DNA of 64,000 nt from Arcuatula senhousia. Taxonomy: Eukaryota; Mollusca; Bivalvia; Mytilida; Mytilidae. This document shows, piece after piece, positions 40,979 through 54,600 of the stretch; the stretch's first letter is position 1, and each line of letters begins with the position of its first letter. The position numbers and the translations under genes were made by a program. The stretch is taken from assembly GCA_963971305.1 (NCBI GenBank), contig OZ020304.1:1426001-1490000 (forward strand), in the 5' to 3' direction. The notes under the pieces were generated by a model, which saw only the letters and a list, made by a program, of their open reading frames with translations, did not search any database and had not been told where the DNA came from.

Positions 40979-43404
40979 GTTCACTTTTCGGATACTTCGT
41001 TTGACAATAAAAAAATTGGATGAAAAAATATATTTATAGAAATCAATAAAAACAGTACTATGTTTAATTGACGTGTAGCGTGACAAAACCATACAAACGT
41101 CTCAATTCACCTGTTGTTATAAAATCGATAAAGCAACATGCATATTCTATATAGTATTTTTATTTTTCGAGTTTCTTAGAAAATGTATTGAAACAGCAAC
41201 TCTTGTGACACATATCATTTGAAACGATCTAATGAAAAAATATTCCGATGACAATCAACTTTTTGGAGCTAAGGACAAATTATACTATACAGGCTGATTC
41301 AAAGTTACCTGATAACTTAGATCTGATATGTCGTCAGTCAAGCTATTATAATTTTTCAGAAGGAAGATAAAAACTGCTTTGCTTTTAAAATATTTTCTAG
41401 TTTGGCCTAGTTATATTTAAACAACATATCTTGTATTTATGAAAGATTGTTAAGATTGGTAAAATGGTTCAAAATAAACTTATATTTTTTAGATCACCAC
41501 ATCCCCGGTGTAGGATGAGGATGGGCTATGGAGATGAATTATTGCATCCAAAGTAAAATAAACACTTCAAATATAACAAAATAAACATAAAAAGTCATAT
41601 CATTAGAATCTCGTCTTTATATTATGAGTTCTTGTCTTCCAAAAAGACAGAAATCAAATTGTATCACTTCTGGTTATAACAACTTGACTGATAAGCTTCA
41701 TAAAGAAAATATTTCAAATTATTCCAAAACATTATGAAGCTTCTCAGTAAAGCCGTTTAGACCAGAGGCTTCCATTTAATCATATTTTAAGGTCATTTAA
41801 CATTTCTGCAAAGTAAACTCTTCCTTCTAAAGAATCCCTAGCCATCGTGGGTGCAACGACAAAATTGAAAGTATAGGTAACTTGTCAAGCCATTGATGCA
41901 ATGGTGGGAATGTGATGAATCTCGATTTGAGGTTACAAGTGCGCAAATGCAAACTTCTGCCACCGGTATTTTTTTACCCTAAAGCAAAGCGTGGAATAAA
42001 ATACAGAATTAAAGCAACGCGATTGGTAGATACAAAACAGCATTTGAATAGATGAGTGAGCTAACTTATGTTAGATATTGACAAAGAAATTCTGGTGCCA
42101 ATCATGTGTCTACAGGGCGCTTGCGTCTTTGAAAATTTGGGTATTGAAAATAAAATCGAAAAATCCCCCCTTTTTCAACAAGAAATTACGCTTAAAACGC
42201 CGTATAGACATAGGTTTTTTTTATTGGCTATAAATAAACGTTTGGATGTAAACTGAAAAATTTAGACCCATAGAAAGTAAAAATCCAGTCAATTTTTTTT
42301 TAGATTTGACTACAAGGGTACCCCTTATGGAAAAATGCATTGTTAAGATTTGCACAGTTGTTACTTTGGAAAGACGGAAATGCGAGGACATCAAAGCAAA
42401 ACCACCAGACTCAGACTGTTGTTAAAATTCCACATTCAATTATATAGTCATTTTGGCTACAATATCACTGTTGACCTAATCAACCTAAAACATGTCTTAC
42501 TTCGCGAAAGCCACTGCTAATCAACTAGAACCATGATTTTTAAAACAGTTATGAATTTAGTTGACGACTCTGCCAGAAAATGGACAGAAAAAGAACGGGA
42601 GAAAGACAGTTAAATTTTGCCAGGATGGGTTAAAGCTGTGAGTTCGTTGATTTAAAAAAAAAAAAGATCAATCAATACTTTGAAGATCTCGATGAGCACT
42701 TAGTCGACATTCATTTTCAACAACGGGGATTATGAGACTAATGGAAATACTTTATACTTTATCTTTGAAATATGAAGGAATGTGTTCTGTGACAGATTCA
42801 TGATGTAGAATATTTCCTAAGTTAAAAGCTTTTCAAAGCTTTTGATCATTGTAATAACAATGCCCACTACTGCGTTTCTGTCTTTCTTTTTTGTACTTCC
42901 ATACTTCCCACATTGTCTTTGCTGCCGTAAGGTAGTGCGGTTCCCAATCGTCAAATCCAGAATAATTCCCTTTCTTTACGACAATGTGCACATAGATTGG
43001 GATTGTTTGTAGCGTAGTCAATTTATTTTAGAATGATTACTTTTAGAGACAGGATGAAATGACATTTTTTTATTACAATGTTCGTAAACAAATGTGAAAC
43101 TGTCGTTATTGACACCTGATCTTTGGCCACACCTAAATTTAGCTTTTGTTGTCTCACCAACATAAATCTATCCCGACTACATTCTAGCCTGAAACAAAGT
43201 TATGAAGCAGACTTTTTACAATCTCTTCTAGACAAAAAGATCGTAGACTAGCTCTCTCTTATAACCTCACATTCCGTTACATTGATGATGTCTCGAATTG
43301 GTGACTTTCTCCTCCTAATTTATCATCAGGAGCTTGAGATAAAGAACAACGGAATGTAGGAAGTTTGCCTCATATTAAGATCTACATCTCGAAATAAAGT
43401 AAGT
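40979..43404. other. Intergenic AT-rich DNA, no supported gene
   Basis: No splice-consistent or long convincing frame seen on either strand. Confidence 0.5.
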
Positions 43405-44160
43405 AAACATGTAGTAAGTAAACTAATACATAAGTAAAATGTACGTGCTTTTCTGGTCAATTTTGTCAATATTAGAATTATTTTAAAAAACCGGGCACAT
43501 AGTCGATATCTAAGGTGTTAGATTTGACTTCCTTGTTCGAACCTTTAAACTTTTGGTATTTGACCTTCCAATGTTTTGAATCAAATGCTGCTGATGAGAT
43601 GTTACTCCTTGAAATATCGATATAAAGCGTATCCAAATTCACCGTTTTTATACCCGTTTTGGTATTTGTTCTTATTATGTTGTTTTCTTATTGATCTTGT
43701 TTCTTTTGTAACAATTTTGTTTTGTTTTTGTTTTGTTTTATGATTAAAGCTTGAATAAAAATGAAACTTCAACAAAAGAATGAAAACACCTTGATTAAGG
43801 TATCCTTATATATATACTCTGCAAAAAAAAGTTACGCATAGATTCAAAGTCCCCGTAGGTTTAATGTAAATCGAAACAATTTCAAAACATTATTGCCGAG
43901 CTGTTCTGCAACCGATTTTCACGAAACGAAATAAAGTACAGTAAAAAGAAAACAAAATGAAGATTTCTTGTTTTCACGAATAATAAACTAACTTGACCTC
44001 AAAGCCAAAATCGTCTTTATTTTCCTCCGCTTTTCCCACAGTGCATTAGGGAAATCCAAGAAGAAATTACTTTTGTCAAGAAAAGACAACACTTTGTATA
44101 CATTGTTTAATCATAAATTCAAAAAAAATATATATAATAAGGGATCTGTTTGTCTCTTTC
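43405..44160 (+). repeat. Dispersed repeat blocks X and Y, copy 2
   Basis: 43405-43665 matches 34590-34870 and 43988-44160 matches 35523-35700, in the same order but with different spacing. They may be ends of a single degraded element. Confidence 0.55.
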
Positions 44161-44296
44161 GTATATATAGGTTTAGTTTCGTTCGTATTCTTATGTTTGT
44201 GTTTGCAGGTTTTGTCTCTGCCCTTTCGGATTTTGACATTTGGATGCCCCATTGGTACCTCTGTTTCTCTCTCTCTATATATATATCTTTCTATTC

Positions 44297-44796
44297 TAAT
44301 TGTAGAGCATCCCGTGCGGGGCCCTGGTGGCGAATAGGCCCGCAGCAGATCCTAGCTTGTCGTAAGAGGCGACTAAGGGTCTTAGGATTCAGACGTCGGG
44401 TCAGTGCTCAGCCCACAGAGCGACCAAGTGTGTACCCTAGTTGGCTGAATAGGGTGGCCCTCGTCCGCGGGGGGTTGTCAGGTCTATAATACAAAAACCC
44501 TGACCGCCGACCATAGTGGGCCAACGTGTGTGGAGAGTGCCACGCTTCATGCACGTAAAAGACCCCTTTGTGGACCGACAAGTAGTGCACCACATAGGCT
44601 AAATTTTCCGCCCCTATCCACCTCTCCCCCTTTTTTTGTGGTTCTTCAAAATTTACCGGCCCCCATCCCCATATTTCATTTATTATCATCATTTCATGTT
44701 CATTTTATCACCCTTTTCATGTTCATCGCCTGTAAATAACCTATATAGCGTTGCACGGGCGTAAAACACCAACTCACTCACTCACTCACTCGCTAA
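44297..44796 (+). mobile_element. SINE-like repeat with ACTC tail, copy 2 (full-looking)
   Basis: About 500 bp from GAGCATCCCGTGCGGGGCCC, which could fold on itself, to the tail CAACTCACTCACTCACTCACTC. Shares 5' and central blocks with the (TAAC)-tailed element at 13322-13816. No protein-coding frame is convincing. Confidence 0.7.
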
Positions 44797-45231
44797 TTGT
44801 AGAGTTAAGACAAGAACAACAGCTAGTATTCATCTACGTACTAGCTTTAAGGTGGGACGATACCAAATATCATATATCCAGATTTTAATAAAAATGGTAG
44901 ACACATAGTTCTTAGTGATTTACATCCATATTATGAAATAAAAAATGGGGGTCACGGACCTCGGTTTTCAAATAAATGTATTTGAAAACTGCATTTTTGC
45001 GGGAAATTAACAAAGACATATAGGAAAAACAGAGTTTTAACATCAATTATTCTTACTTTTTTACACAAAATGGACTAACGATATTCAAATTTTGACCAAA
45101 AACTAGTGTAATATTCCTTGGAAAATTTGCGATGCATTGATATAAAATAAAGGATATGTCACGGACTTCGTTTTTAAGGTACGGATCGACTCGTGAACAT
45201 TGCATATACGTGAAAAACGACATTAAATGAC

Positions 45232-47775
45232 GGCCATTCTACATGTTATCTCTTTTAAATCATTGCTTAGCTATTCATAATCAAATTAAAATCTTTTCTT
45301 AGCTATTCATAATCAAATGATACGTTTTTTTGCTTTATTTCTGTCTTCAAATTGAACACTTTTTGAATCAAACAGATAGCTTATGTGTGTTTTTATTATA
45401 AATAACTTATAAAAAGTTGTAACAAAACAAGATATTGTTATAAATCTGATTTATTTAAATAAGATTATCCAATCTGTTAGTTACAACAGAACAGCTTGAC
45501 ATCGTTGAGTGAGGTGTCGTCGCGTTTTCCTCCTAGAGATCTTTCGACTCGAGTTTGAATGCCACATACGGCTGTGTTTCCTGGACAGCTCTCGCTCCAT
45601 TGCCCGTATGATCCCCACAATCCTTGGCCAGGAGACAGAGACATCTCATATTCAAAGTTACTTGCCGGTATGTCCCTGCATTTGAATTTGATGTAGTTAG
45701 CTGCCGTGTCGTCACCTCTACCCTTAAACAAAACATGATGCATTTTAGCCTCATACGATACTTGTGCGATCTGAATCTTACCAATTATATGTAATAACGA
45801 CACCTAGGGGGCACTTAAAAAATCTACTCCGGTTAAGCCAACCATTTTTGGAGCCATAAAAGGTAAAAATACATCAATAAAAGTGTTATACATTAAAAAT
45901 AAACCAATTTGCAAATATATTTTCCATATTTATTATTTAATTTTGAGAAAGTTTTTTCTCTGTCGTTTTATGCTTCTTAAAAAAAAAAGGTGAAATATGT
46001 TTTACTTTTTTTTCTACGCTGTTTAACAATATTAGGCATTAATGTCTTACTTGACGGGACTCCACTTGCAGATCGAATGCCGTTATATAATCTCCATTAC
46101 GACATTCACTCCACCCCTTCCAGTCTCCCCAGATCCCTCGACCGGAACTGATTTCGCCGCCATAACTACCAAAGCTGCTTGGATTGGTACATCTGAGAAC
46201 CACACTGTTTAAACTAGTATCATCACCTTTGCCCTGTCTGCCTTCAATCTAATAAGTAAATATTTCAACGTAGTATTATCCCCTGCTTGTATAAAAAATG
46301 ATAACGCCTGTTAAGAACCCATATAGCGTTGCAAGGGCGCAAAACACCAACTCACTCACCCAAAGATATGATAATGATCGTGTTTGTTTATAAACAAAAC
46401 CGTCCTTAATTGCAATCTAAGAGCACGTAAGAGACACAGTACACGACACCGTTGTAAGACACGATTGAGAAAATGTGGTCACCAGCAAAAACCTTATGAA
46501 AACAATTATTAACCGTATCATTTAATAGAATATTAAGGCTTTCCAACTAATGGCAAAACTTTGTGAAAGCCTTTCTTATTTCGCATCTGTTTTTGAATCA
46601 AAGATTAAGAACTATGACTCGAAATACAAAATCATTCTATTTATTTACCCAAATTAGACATCAGGATATAATATTCAACTTACACAATGATGACAAAATA
46701 AACTACATCTTCATATCCTCTGCCGAAGTCGGAAATAGTTAAAAAAAAATTTAAGAGTGGACATTTTTTGTGCATACGTGTATTATAAGTAAAATCAAAG
46801 TTAAAATTGCAAATTGCATTAATACATGTATGTGTTCAAAGAAATCATACGAAATTGAACACAAATATTTCAGCATTTCTAATTTAAGTACATTTTCACT
46901 CATATTTCTGAAAAGGAAATCATTGATTTAAAAATACCGGACAAAAGTCGAATGCTCTGCTTCATTCGTAGATAATATCATTTTACATTGTATTTACGTG
47001 TAAACCTGTTATTTCCAAATTAAGAGGCTGTCCATGTAGAAATCAGACAAAAGCCTACATAATCTGGCACATGAAGAATTTTATCCCAGCAAATTTATTG
47101 TTTTAATGTATTGTTGGACTCATATGTAAAACAAAAATCACCAGGATTCGTTTGAGAGCAACATGGATGACTTGTGATTCAGCCTTAAAGTTCATGAACA
47201 AAGCAACAAAATTTTGCAAATATACAAGAGTTATCTCCCTTTTTCTGCATATTTTCAATGCATTTTATATAAATTATATCTAAGTTATCACTTCAATTAA
47301 CCATAAATCTACCTTTGTTTTGGGGAATGGTTGTTAACCTGATGTGAAATCAATGAAAATTTTTGAAAAAAAACAAAATGTGTCATGTGCCAGCTACTGC
47401 CTGGGTTTTGCTTGGACAGCCTCTTAAGGATATTCAAACTTATAAGACGTTTAAATGAATAACTTTTTCATAGTGTATTGAAAAGACTTTAACATGAGAA
47501 ATCAATTTAGAATTAAAACATTCAAAACAATTATGGTAATTCAATAAAAAATTTAATGATTATATTTTTTTCCAAGTAACATCAATAGATAAATTAATCT
47601 ATTTTAATCCTTTTGTAACATTTAGTATTAAAAAAAAAACGTAAGAAAAGTATACAAACCCTCATTGTATAACCATTAGCAAAATACCCAGCCGCACAGA
47701 ATTGTGGGTCATGCCAATCTCCCCAAATTCCTCCATTGTGCACGGTTAAAGTTTTAACAACATGGCGAGGGAAAC
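45232..47775. repeat. Segmental duplication, copy with VMO1 gene C
   Basis: Counterpart of 38716-40935, interrupted by the MITE at 47024-47423. Confidence 0.8.
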
Positions 47776-47821
47776 TAGAGCCACTGCTAAACACCACGAA
47801 TAACAAAAATAAGCTAAGCAT
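45477..47821 (-). CDS. VMO1-like secreted protein C (three exons, complete)
   Basis: Exons on the minus strand: 47660-47821, 46051-46248 and 45477-45722, phase 0, about 201 aa. Signal peptide MLSLFLLFVVFSSGSS, then the same VMO1 pattern as A and B (IWGDW, LWGSYGQWSESC, CGIQTRVE, LNDVKLFCCN). Intron 1 holds the TTAA-flanked MITE. A TATAAAA lies at 47870-47876 (minus) and a 20-bp block upstream of it is identical to one upstream of gene D. C and D are divergent neighbours, 3.9 kb apart. Confidence 0.87.
47024..47423. mobile_element. piggyBac-type MITE (400 bp) in intron 1 of VMO1 gene C
   Basis: Ends GAGGCTGTCC and GGACAGCCTC are perfect inverted repeats, flanked by TTAA at 47020-47023 and 47424-47427. 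The homologous site in gene B reads CCCAATTAAGGATATTC with a single TTAA and no insertion (around 40566-40582). It has no coding frame, so it is non-autonomous. Confidence 0.9.
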
Positions 47822-47869
47822 GTTTTGGTTAGGCGCCTTCAGTCTAAACTAAATAGTCTTACCTTAACC

Positions 47870-47920
47870 TTTTATAATGAACGCAAGTCACATTTTCTGA
47901 AGACCATCCCACTAAGGAAG
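47870..47920 (-). promoter_or_regulatory. Core promoter of VMO1 gene C
   Basis: Minus-strand TATAAAA at 47870-47876 and, upstream, CTTCCTTAGTGGGATGGTCT (47901-47920), shared exactly with gene D. GGTTAAGGT after the TATA box is also shared. Confidence 0.6.
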
Positions 47921-49239
47921 TTTAAAAGTCAGCTGACTTCCTAAATTATCAAGGCTTGAAAGAAAACAAAAACCAATAAGTATAACTTATATTGGCAGAA
48001 AATTATATCAATATATAACATATTATATAAAATCGAATTCATACAAAAATGTAAAGATAATATAATAATGATATTTCATATCTAGAAAAATAAACACAAA
48101 TTTCAAAAATAAGTAGCAATTTTAAGAACCTCATTAGATGGGTGATCAAAAATACCCGACTTTTTTCTACTCCTACAATTACGTTTTTTTCACAGATTTA
48201 ACATCATCAAAATCATCAGAATCTACACTACAACTATCAGAATCAGTAGAATCATCTGAACTAGTAAAATCAAGCAATTTACAATTATCTTATCACAACA
48301 AAATGAAATTAATTTGAAGAAACCATTTTAAAGTATCTAATTGTTGCCACATTACATTTTGTCGCATATGTTATTTTTTGCTATTTATTTCCTATAAAAG
48401 TATCTTTTGTAAACAACACTACATACGTTGTCTTTATTGAGCAATCATTTGAATTGGGGGAAGCTATGGTGAATTTTGAAATAAAAAAGGCAGGTAGCCA
48501 GGCAGAAGAGTGCTTTGACTTCCAAAAAGGCCCGATTTTCCAAGAAACAAAGGTTGAAAACGATAACCTTTGATCCTTCAATAAAAATCAAATGGTTGCC
48601 CAGCCTCCCTTAGAAACCAAAGATGAAACGAAATGATTGGCTGAAGATTCTGACATTACTATAATGTAACTCATTCAAAGAAAAAAAAATTGCACACGCT
48701 TTATTGTCATTGCATTTACTGACATTTTCATTGATCCAATCGTTCAATTTTTGTCTCTGAAAGATCACATTTTAGGGAACAATTCCAAACCTACCAACAA
48801 TCCAACAGTCAATACACATTTCCGTAAACGATAATTCTGGATTACCTTCACTACGATAACATTTCTAACTAAAAGGGACAAAACCTACCAAAATTAACGC
48901 CATTTTTTTCCACTAATTTAAGCTATTCGGTATATTGTAAAATAAACCGAATAGGAAGTTTACATATATCCATCTGTTCCGAGAAATGGAAATATAGCCA
49001 AGTATAATCATATGGTTAAAAATATCAAAATTTAATGATAAATACCCGTCCTTGAAATATTATGCCAATTTCCTCATGCCAGCATTTAATTCCTAAATCT
49101 TTCAATTATGTGAAGATCTTTTCATGCTTATATTAACCAAATTCTACTTTTTTATATTTAATGGAGACCTTCAATCTTAACAACCTGGAATTAATAACAA
49201 CAATATTCGATTTTTACTTGACTCCCGTGCAGAAACAAA
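47921..49239. other. Intergenic AT-rich DNA
   Basis: Nothing convincing. A short minus-strand frame at about 48182-48285 encodes a Ser/Asp-rich stretch, too short to name. Confidence 0.45.
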
Positions 49240-49780
49240 TTTGTTATAAATTGGCAGTTTGAAAAGCAATTTTAGGCAAAGTGTATTTATGAAATTGGAA
49301 GAAGCAAATTGGCACCGCACAAATGGTGCATTCGAGTGTCAAAAGTCTGAAAGAGCAATGACAAAACTGGTGAGCACGAACAAGAACAGCACGAAGAAAC
49401 ACATAACACAAAAGCAACCGAACGGAAATCAACAACGCGAACTCAATTCGTAACAAGAGAGAACTCATGTGCTCCTGAAAAGTAAGCAGTTCCTGCCTGC
49501 TATAGCGCACCCATCGTGTTGCTAATTTTCAATTCAGTGTGTCAGGTCCGGTAAAGGATGACAAAACAAAATTCTACGACAAACCAACATCTGCACTCAT
49601 TTGAGATATATAAATACCATATATATATTTTTACGAATGCACGGTGTCTATCGTAAAAAAATGAGTGAAAACAGCAACCGTGGAGCAACATAACCCTGTG
49701 TTAGCAATTTCTCTGGCAAACATGACGCTCTGCCAAGGAAATAGATGGTTTTCCCGCAAGCTCTGGAGTAACAAATATCT
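49240..49780 (-). mobile_element. Decayed retroelement tail, copy 2 (reverse)
   Basis: Reverse-complement matches to 54640-55140 (GGAGTAAC, GTTGCTC and AACAGCAACC blocks) and the AAAGTCTGAAAGAGCAATGAC repeat. Frames are broken. The following stretch, 49781-51590, has only one more dispersed fragment (50745-50870). Confidence 0.55.
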
Positions 49781-51596
49781 TTAAAATTTTATACAGGTGA
49801 TAAGTATTATTTTGTTTGCAGAAGAACCAAGGGTGGACATCTTTTCTTTGGAAACGAGGAACCTTGCTTATTTGTGGCACTCCATTTTTACCGATCTCTT
49901 TTTAAGCTTGACAGTCAATGTGCGACCACTTGATTTTTCTTTAGGATTCCTTCTAAATTAAGAAAGGGTAATTTTTCATTATATGGCGATTTTTCTGTTT
50001 TAGCATACACTCTGTCTGAGTTTGCAAGGTTCTCCTATTACAATTTTGTTAAAATGGGGGCTAACAGCCATAATTTAATGTCTGTTCAGCAAACATTTAT
50101 ACTTTGAGTCATTCTAGAGATGACCGTGGCTAAGTATCTACTTGTTCATCAAGATGTCGGAAACCTTTTTACTGAATTCGGGATCTCATATTGTATCCGC
50201 CGGAGACATATATTATTTAATAACTACTAAAGGAAGTGCGCAGTCCCTTTTCGTGACCTTAGTCTTAAATTGGTCACATTTTTTTTTGTTTTTTTATTGT
50301 TCTCCAATCTTTTTATTCTTAGTGTGTTTGGTATTGGAATTATCCGCTTTGATTGTTTTATAAGTGTGTTAGGTATTTACAGCATTTTGCTTCTGAATAG
50401 ACGAAAGGCCATACCCAAGGCATACGTTAATCTTAGTCTTAATTTGGGTACCGTTTCGAAAATATTTTGTTTTGTTGTTCTATGCTCCTTATATTTGTAT
50501 TGTGTTATCCATGTTTGCCCCATTTCATGCTGGTGATTCTTAAATAGACGAAACTCGCGTCAGGCGTAGAAGAAGTTATTGTCTCGGACTGTGTTATATT
50601 TTTTATTTCTTATTTCTTTCATTAAATTCGATAACTTATACGTCTTACTTTTACATATTTACATAGCTAGAACATATAAAGTCATTTTTCGGATATTGTT
50701 CATTAAAGGAAGTATACGTCATTGACATGTTATTTCCGTTCGGATTATTTTGTGTTTTGTGTTTCTTCGTGCTTTCTTGTTTGTGTTTTCCGGTTTAGTC
50801 GTTGCCCATTCGGACTTTTGACACTCGAATGCCCCATTGGTGCCTCTTTGCTTCATTCAAATTCAATTTGGATTTCCACACTTTTGATCCAATGGCAGCT
50901 TCACTGAAGATAAGATAAATCACCTCGCATTTAGATGCCAAATGACATGGCATTAGTTATCTTTGGCTTTTTTTGGATGAGTTAAAAAAACACCCTAAAA
51001 ATGCCCCGGCAAAAAACGGATTAAGTTCACACGTAAAAAATTCTTAAACTTATATTTCTAGACGCTGCTGTCTAATTTAGCAATTGATTATGTAGTTTAG
51101 ACAACACATAGAGTGACAAAAATACCTTAAATATCTAACATTTTATTCTAAGTGTAAACATTAACCTTAAACATAACACTATAGTAGAACTGAAAGCAAC
51201 TATACCACCAGAGGCAGTCATAACGTATGGATTGAACCAACTTTAACATTCAAAATTTCAAGATTCAACCAGCAGCTGTAAAAAATTGAATGTAACGTTG
51301 AACCCAGATCTGGGATCTGAAATATTGAACTTAGTTATAAAACTTCTACTAGTATGGAGATTTGGTTTAATACTAGAAATCGTTTCGTTTCCACTTTGTT
51401 TTCTTACTTTAATAAAGACAACGTACAGGGTTGTTTTACAAAAGTACCATTTTTATTATGAAGCAGATTGCATTTTACAATCTATGTGCATATTTGCAGC
51501 GACAAAATATTATGATTAAGACTTTTATGGCAACACTTACATAATTTGTAATTGATTCTTCATATTTACTGATGATGTGGCAAGTCACCAGACTTT

Positions 51597-51646
51597 CTTC
51601 CTTAGTGGGATGGTCTGAAGAAATGTGACTAGCTTCCACTATAAAA
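51597..51646 (+). promoter_or_regulatory. Core promoter of VMO1 gene D
   Basis: CTTCCTTAGTGGGATGGTCT (51597-51616) and TATAAAA (51640-51646), the ATG following 33 bases later at 51679. Both elements are shared with gene C. Confidence 0.6.
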
Positions 51647-51678
51647 CGGTTAAGGTTAAATTGTTTAGTTAAGTCACC

Positions 51679-54600
51679 ATGCTTAGTTTATTCTTGGTGT
51701 TCGTGGTCTTCAACAGCGTCTTTAGCTATCCTCGCCATGTTGACAAAACTTTAACCGTACACAATGGAGGAGGTTGGGGAGATTGGGAGGACGAAGAGTT
51801 CTGTGCAACTGGTTATTATGCTAACGGCTATTCCATGAAGGTTTGTAGAATAATCATGGAAAAATATTGAAAAAATATTATATGTAACAAAAGGATCAAT
51901 ATACTTAGAAGTATAATATGAGGCAGGTAAAACCTGTTACGCTCCCGATGTTTCAATTGATTTAATTTTTTGGGGTTCGAAAATAAAAACAAACTAGCTT
52001 TTCTTGTGGGTTACGTGAGCGTTTAATGACGTCTAAAATTTTCAAAGATAAAAACGTTAAAAAGACGCCGAAAGTTCGGGAAAACAAGCGCGTGCTATAC
52101 CGGACGTTGAAGGAAAATTCAGCTCATAGTACAACTAAAATATTGACATTTCTACCATTATCGCTCCCTTCGGGAGCGTATTAATAAAAAATGTTTTATT
52201 GCATTAGTATTGTTTTCTTCAATGTTTTAAAATCTGAATTGTATTATATACAGATCGTCAAGAAGCAAGAAGCTTTGGTTGCTAGGATAAGTCGACCGAA
52301 TACAAGTAAAACTGAGTTCTTACTCTACAGCTAACATTATTTTACTGTCTGAATCTTAAAATTATATTTTCGTTGGGTTCGAAAATTGGTTGAAGAGGCA
52401 TTTTTAATGCGTTTAATGTGTAGTTTTGTTACAGAAAAAACATTAAACTTTAGTAGTCAAGAGGCAAATGATAGTTTAAGCATGCTAAAATAATTGAGTA
52501 TGTTATCATCAACGTCATACTCCGATTATTATACGTTTTGTTTAGTATGAATCCAAGAATAGGGTCCGCATTTGTCAAAATGTACTTTAATTAAAAGTGT
52601 CTTATCTGGGGAAATAAATAAAAATACTAAGTATTGCAAGACAAAATTCTAAACCTTTAGGCTTTATTTCGAAAACTACGAAAGCCTATTGAGACCAATT
52701 TCATTGTAAGCATTTTTTTATTACTCGTAATAACGAGAAGTGATAGTCGTAATAACGAGAAACAAGTTGTAAAAACGAGAAATGAAACTCAAAATAACGA
52801 GAAACAAGTTTTAATATATATAACGAGGAATGAAACTCGTAATGACGAGAAACGAAAGTCGTAATAACGAGGAGTGAAAGTCATAATAACGAGAAACGAA
52901 AGTCGTAATAACGAGAATTGAAACAATAGCACAGCAAATGTCGGTATGTTAAAGTATTCTCATTCTCTCATTGACGTGCATGGAACCATAAGGAGTTAAG
53001 GAAATTAAAGGATAGGTTGAAAATTGAATTGAGAAATTACAACAATTTTGAACAGACTGGTCCAAACATACATACGTTAGACTAATGTTTAAAGTTTTAC
53101 AAAAGCCCGAATTAAAAATCCCAATCAATATCCCTTTATTCAAACTTTCCAACATTCCTAAAAATTTTAAAGAAAACCTCGAATACATCTATACAAATGT
53201 CGTACACTAACGTAGCAAAAACCCAACTTGACTTGGCTTTTCTAAAACATATTTTGAATCTCGTTTTTGACAAAAATATTTTGGCAGCAGAGGTTAAAAA
53301 CATTATATAAACAAGAGGCTCCCAGGAGCCTACTTTAATGCTTTTTTGACATTAAAAGGGCTGTAAGTGTAATAAGGGGTCATCTGACAACGTCATTGAT
53401 TACCTTAATGCATTAAATTTTAGAGTTCAATTTGTTTAACATTTTAGCAATAAAAAGCTTATAAATATATTTTCAACAGTTTGCCAGCTATAAGGCTTAA
53501 ACAGTTATTGTGACAATTGAGGAACAACAACTTCTAAAAAGGGTAATAAAAAATTCCCATTATATTGAATTTTGAAAGGCTTAACTAACTAAACAGTATT
53601 GCTAGCATAAACGGTTTGCATTACATTATGGGAAAGGTAGTGAAAATAGACAATTTTGACTATCTAAGGGGAATAACTCCTAAAATTAATGGTCCTATTA
53701 CAGATTTGTTGATCTTTATGTGCAATTTAAATTTCTCAAATATCTTGAGTAGTTTTTGAGATATTAAGCTTAATAAGTACAAAATTCGAAAAAAATCAAA
53801 TAAAAGGTCAACAACTCCTGCATGGGAAGAAACATCTTCTTCAAAATTTCAGGGCATGTAGATCCTTAGGTGCTTAACACATTTGCGGACATTCTAAGGA
53901 GAATAACTACTAAAAGGAACGATCCTACAGCATAGACAAAGTTACATTTTTTTGTAAATCTTGATGTGCTGAACAACATGTGATTGAAATTTCTCAAAAT
54001 ACTTTAATAATTTTCTAGATATCGATTATGCAAATTGCAAATTTTGGAGAAGAAAAAACTTGGAAAAGGGCAATAAATCGTACATGGGTAATTGGAGTTT
54101 CTTGAAAATTTCAGGACTGGTAGATCTTGACGTGCTGATAACTTTTATTCAGCCAGAATTTTTATGTCTGTAACCGTTTTTAAGTTTACAAAATTTACAA
54201 AAAACTGTAATTTGACCCCTTATATTCTATTTTTAGCCATGGCGGCCATGTTTTTTCACGAATCAAAAATCCGGACGATAGCCTTGTACACATAATGCCA
54301 CGTAACAATTGTTCCAAGTTTGGTTGCGATTAGACTTACGGTGTTGGACAAGTAAACGTTTGAAAAATTGTTTACAGACGACGACAGTCGACGACGACGA
54401 CGGACGCAAAGTGATGGTTAAAGCTCACATGGACCTTCGGTCCCGGTGAGCTAAACAGTATAGGATTTCTGCTATTTGAAATTATGCTAATGATTAAAAA
54501 AATATTTGCCCTTCTTATTATAAAAATAAGTAGTGCTCCGCACTATATATACACAAAGAAAAATATTTAATAGACCGGAGTAACAAGACCCCCTCCCTCT

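Noticed and set aside
48182..48285. Minus-strand Ser/Asp-rich short frame as an exon or transposase N-terminus
   Set aside because: About 33 codons of low-complexity sequence with no neighbouring coding evidence.
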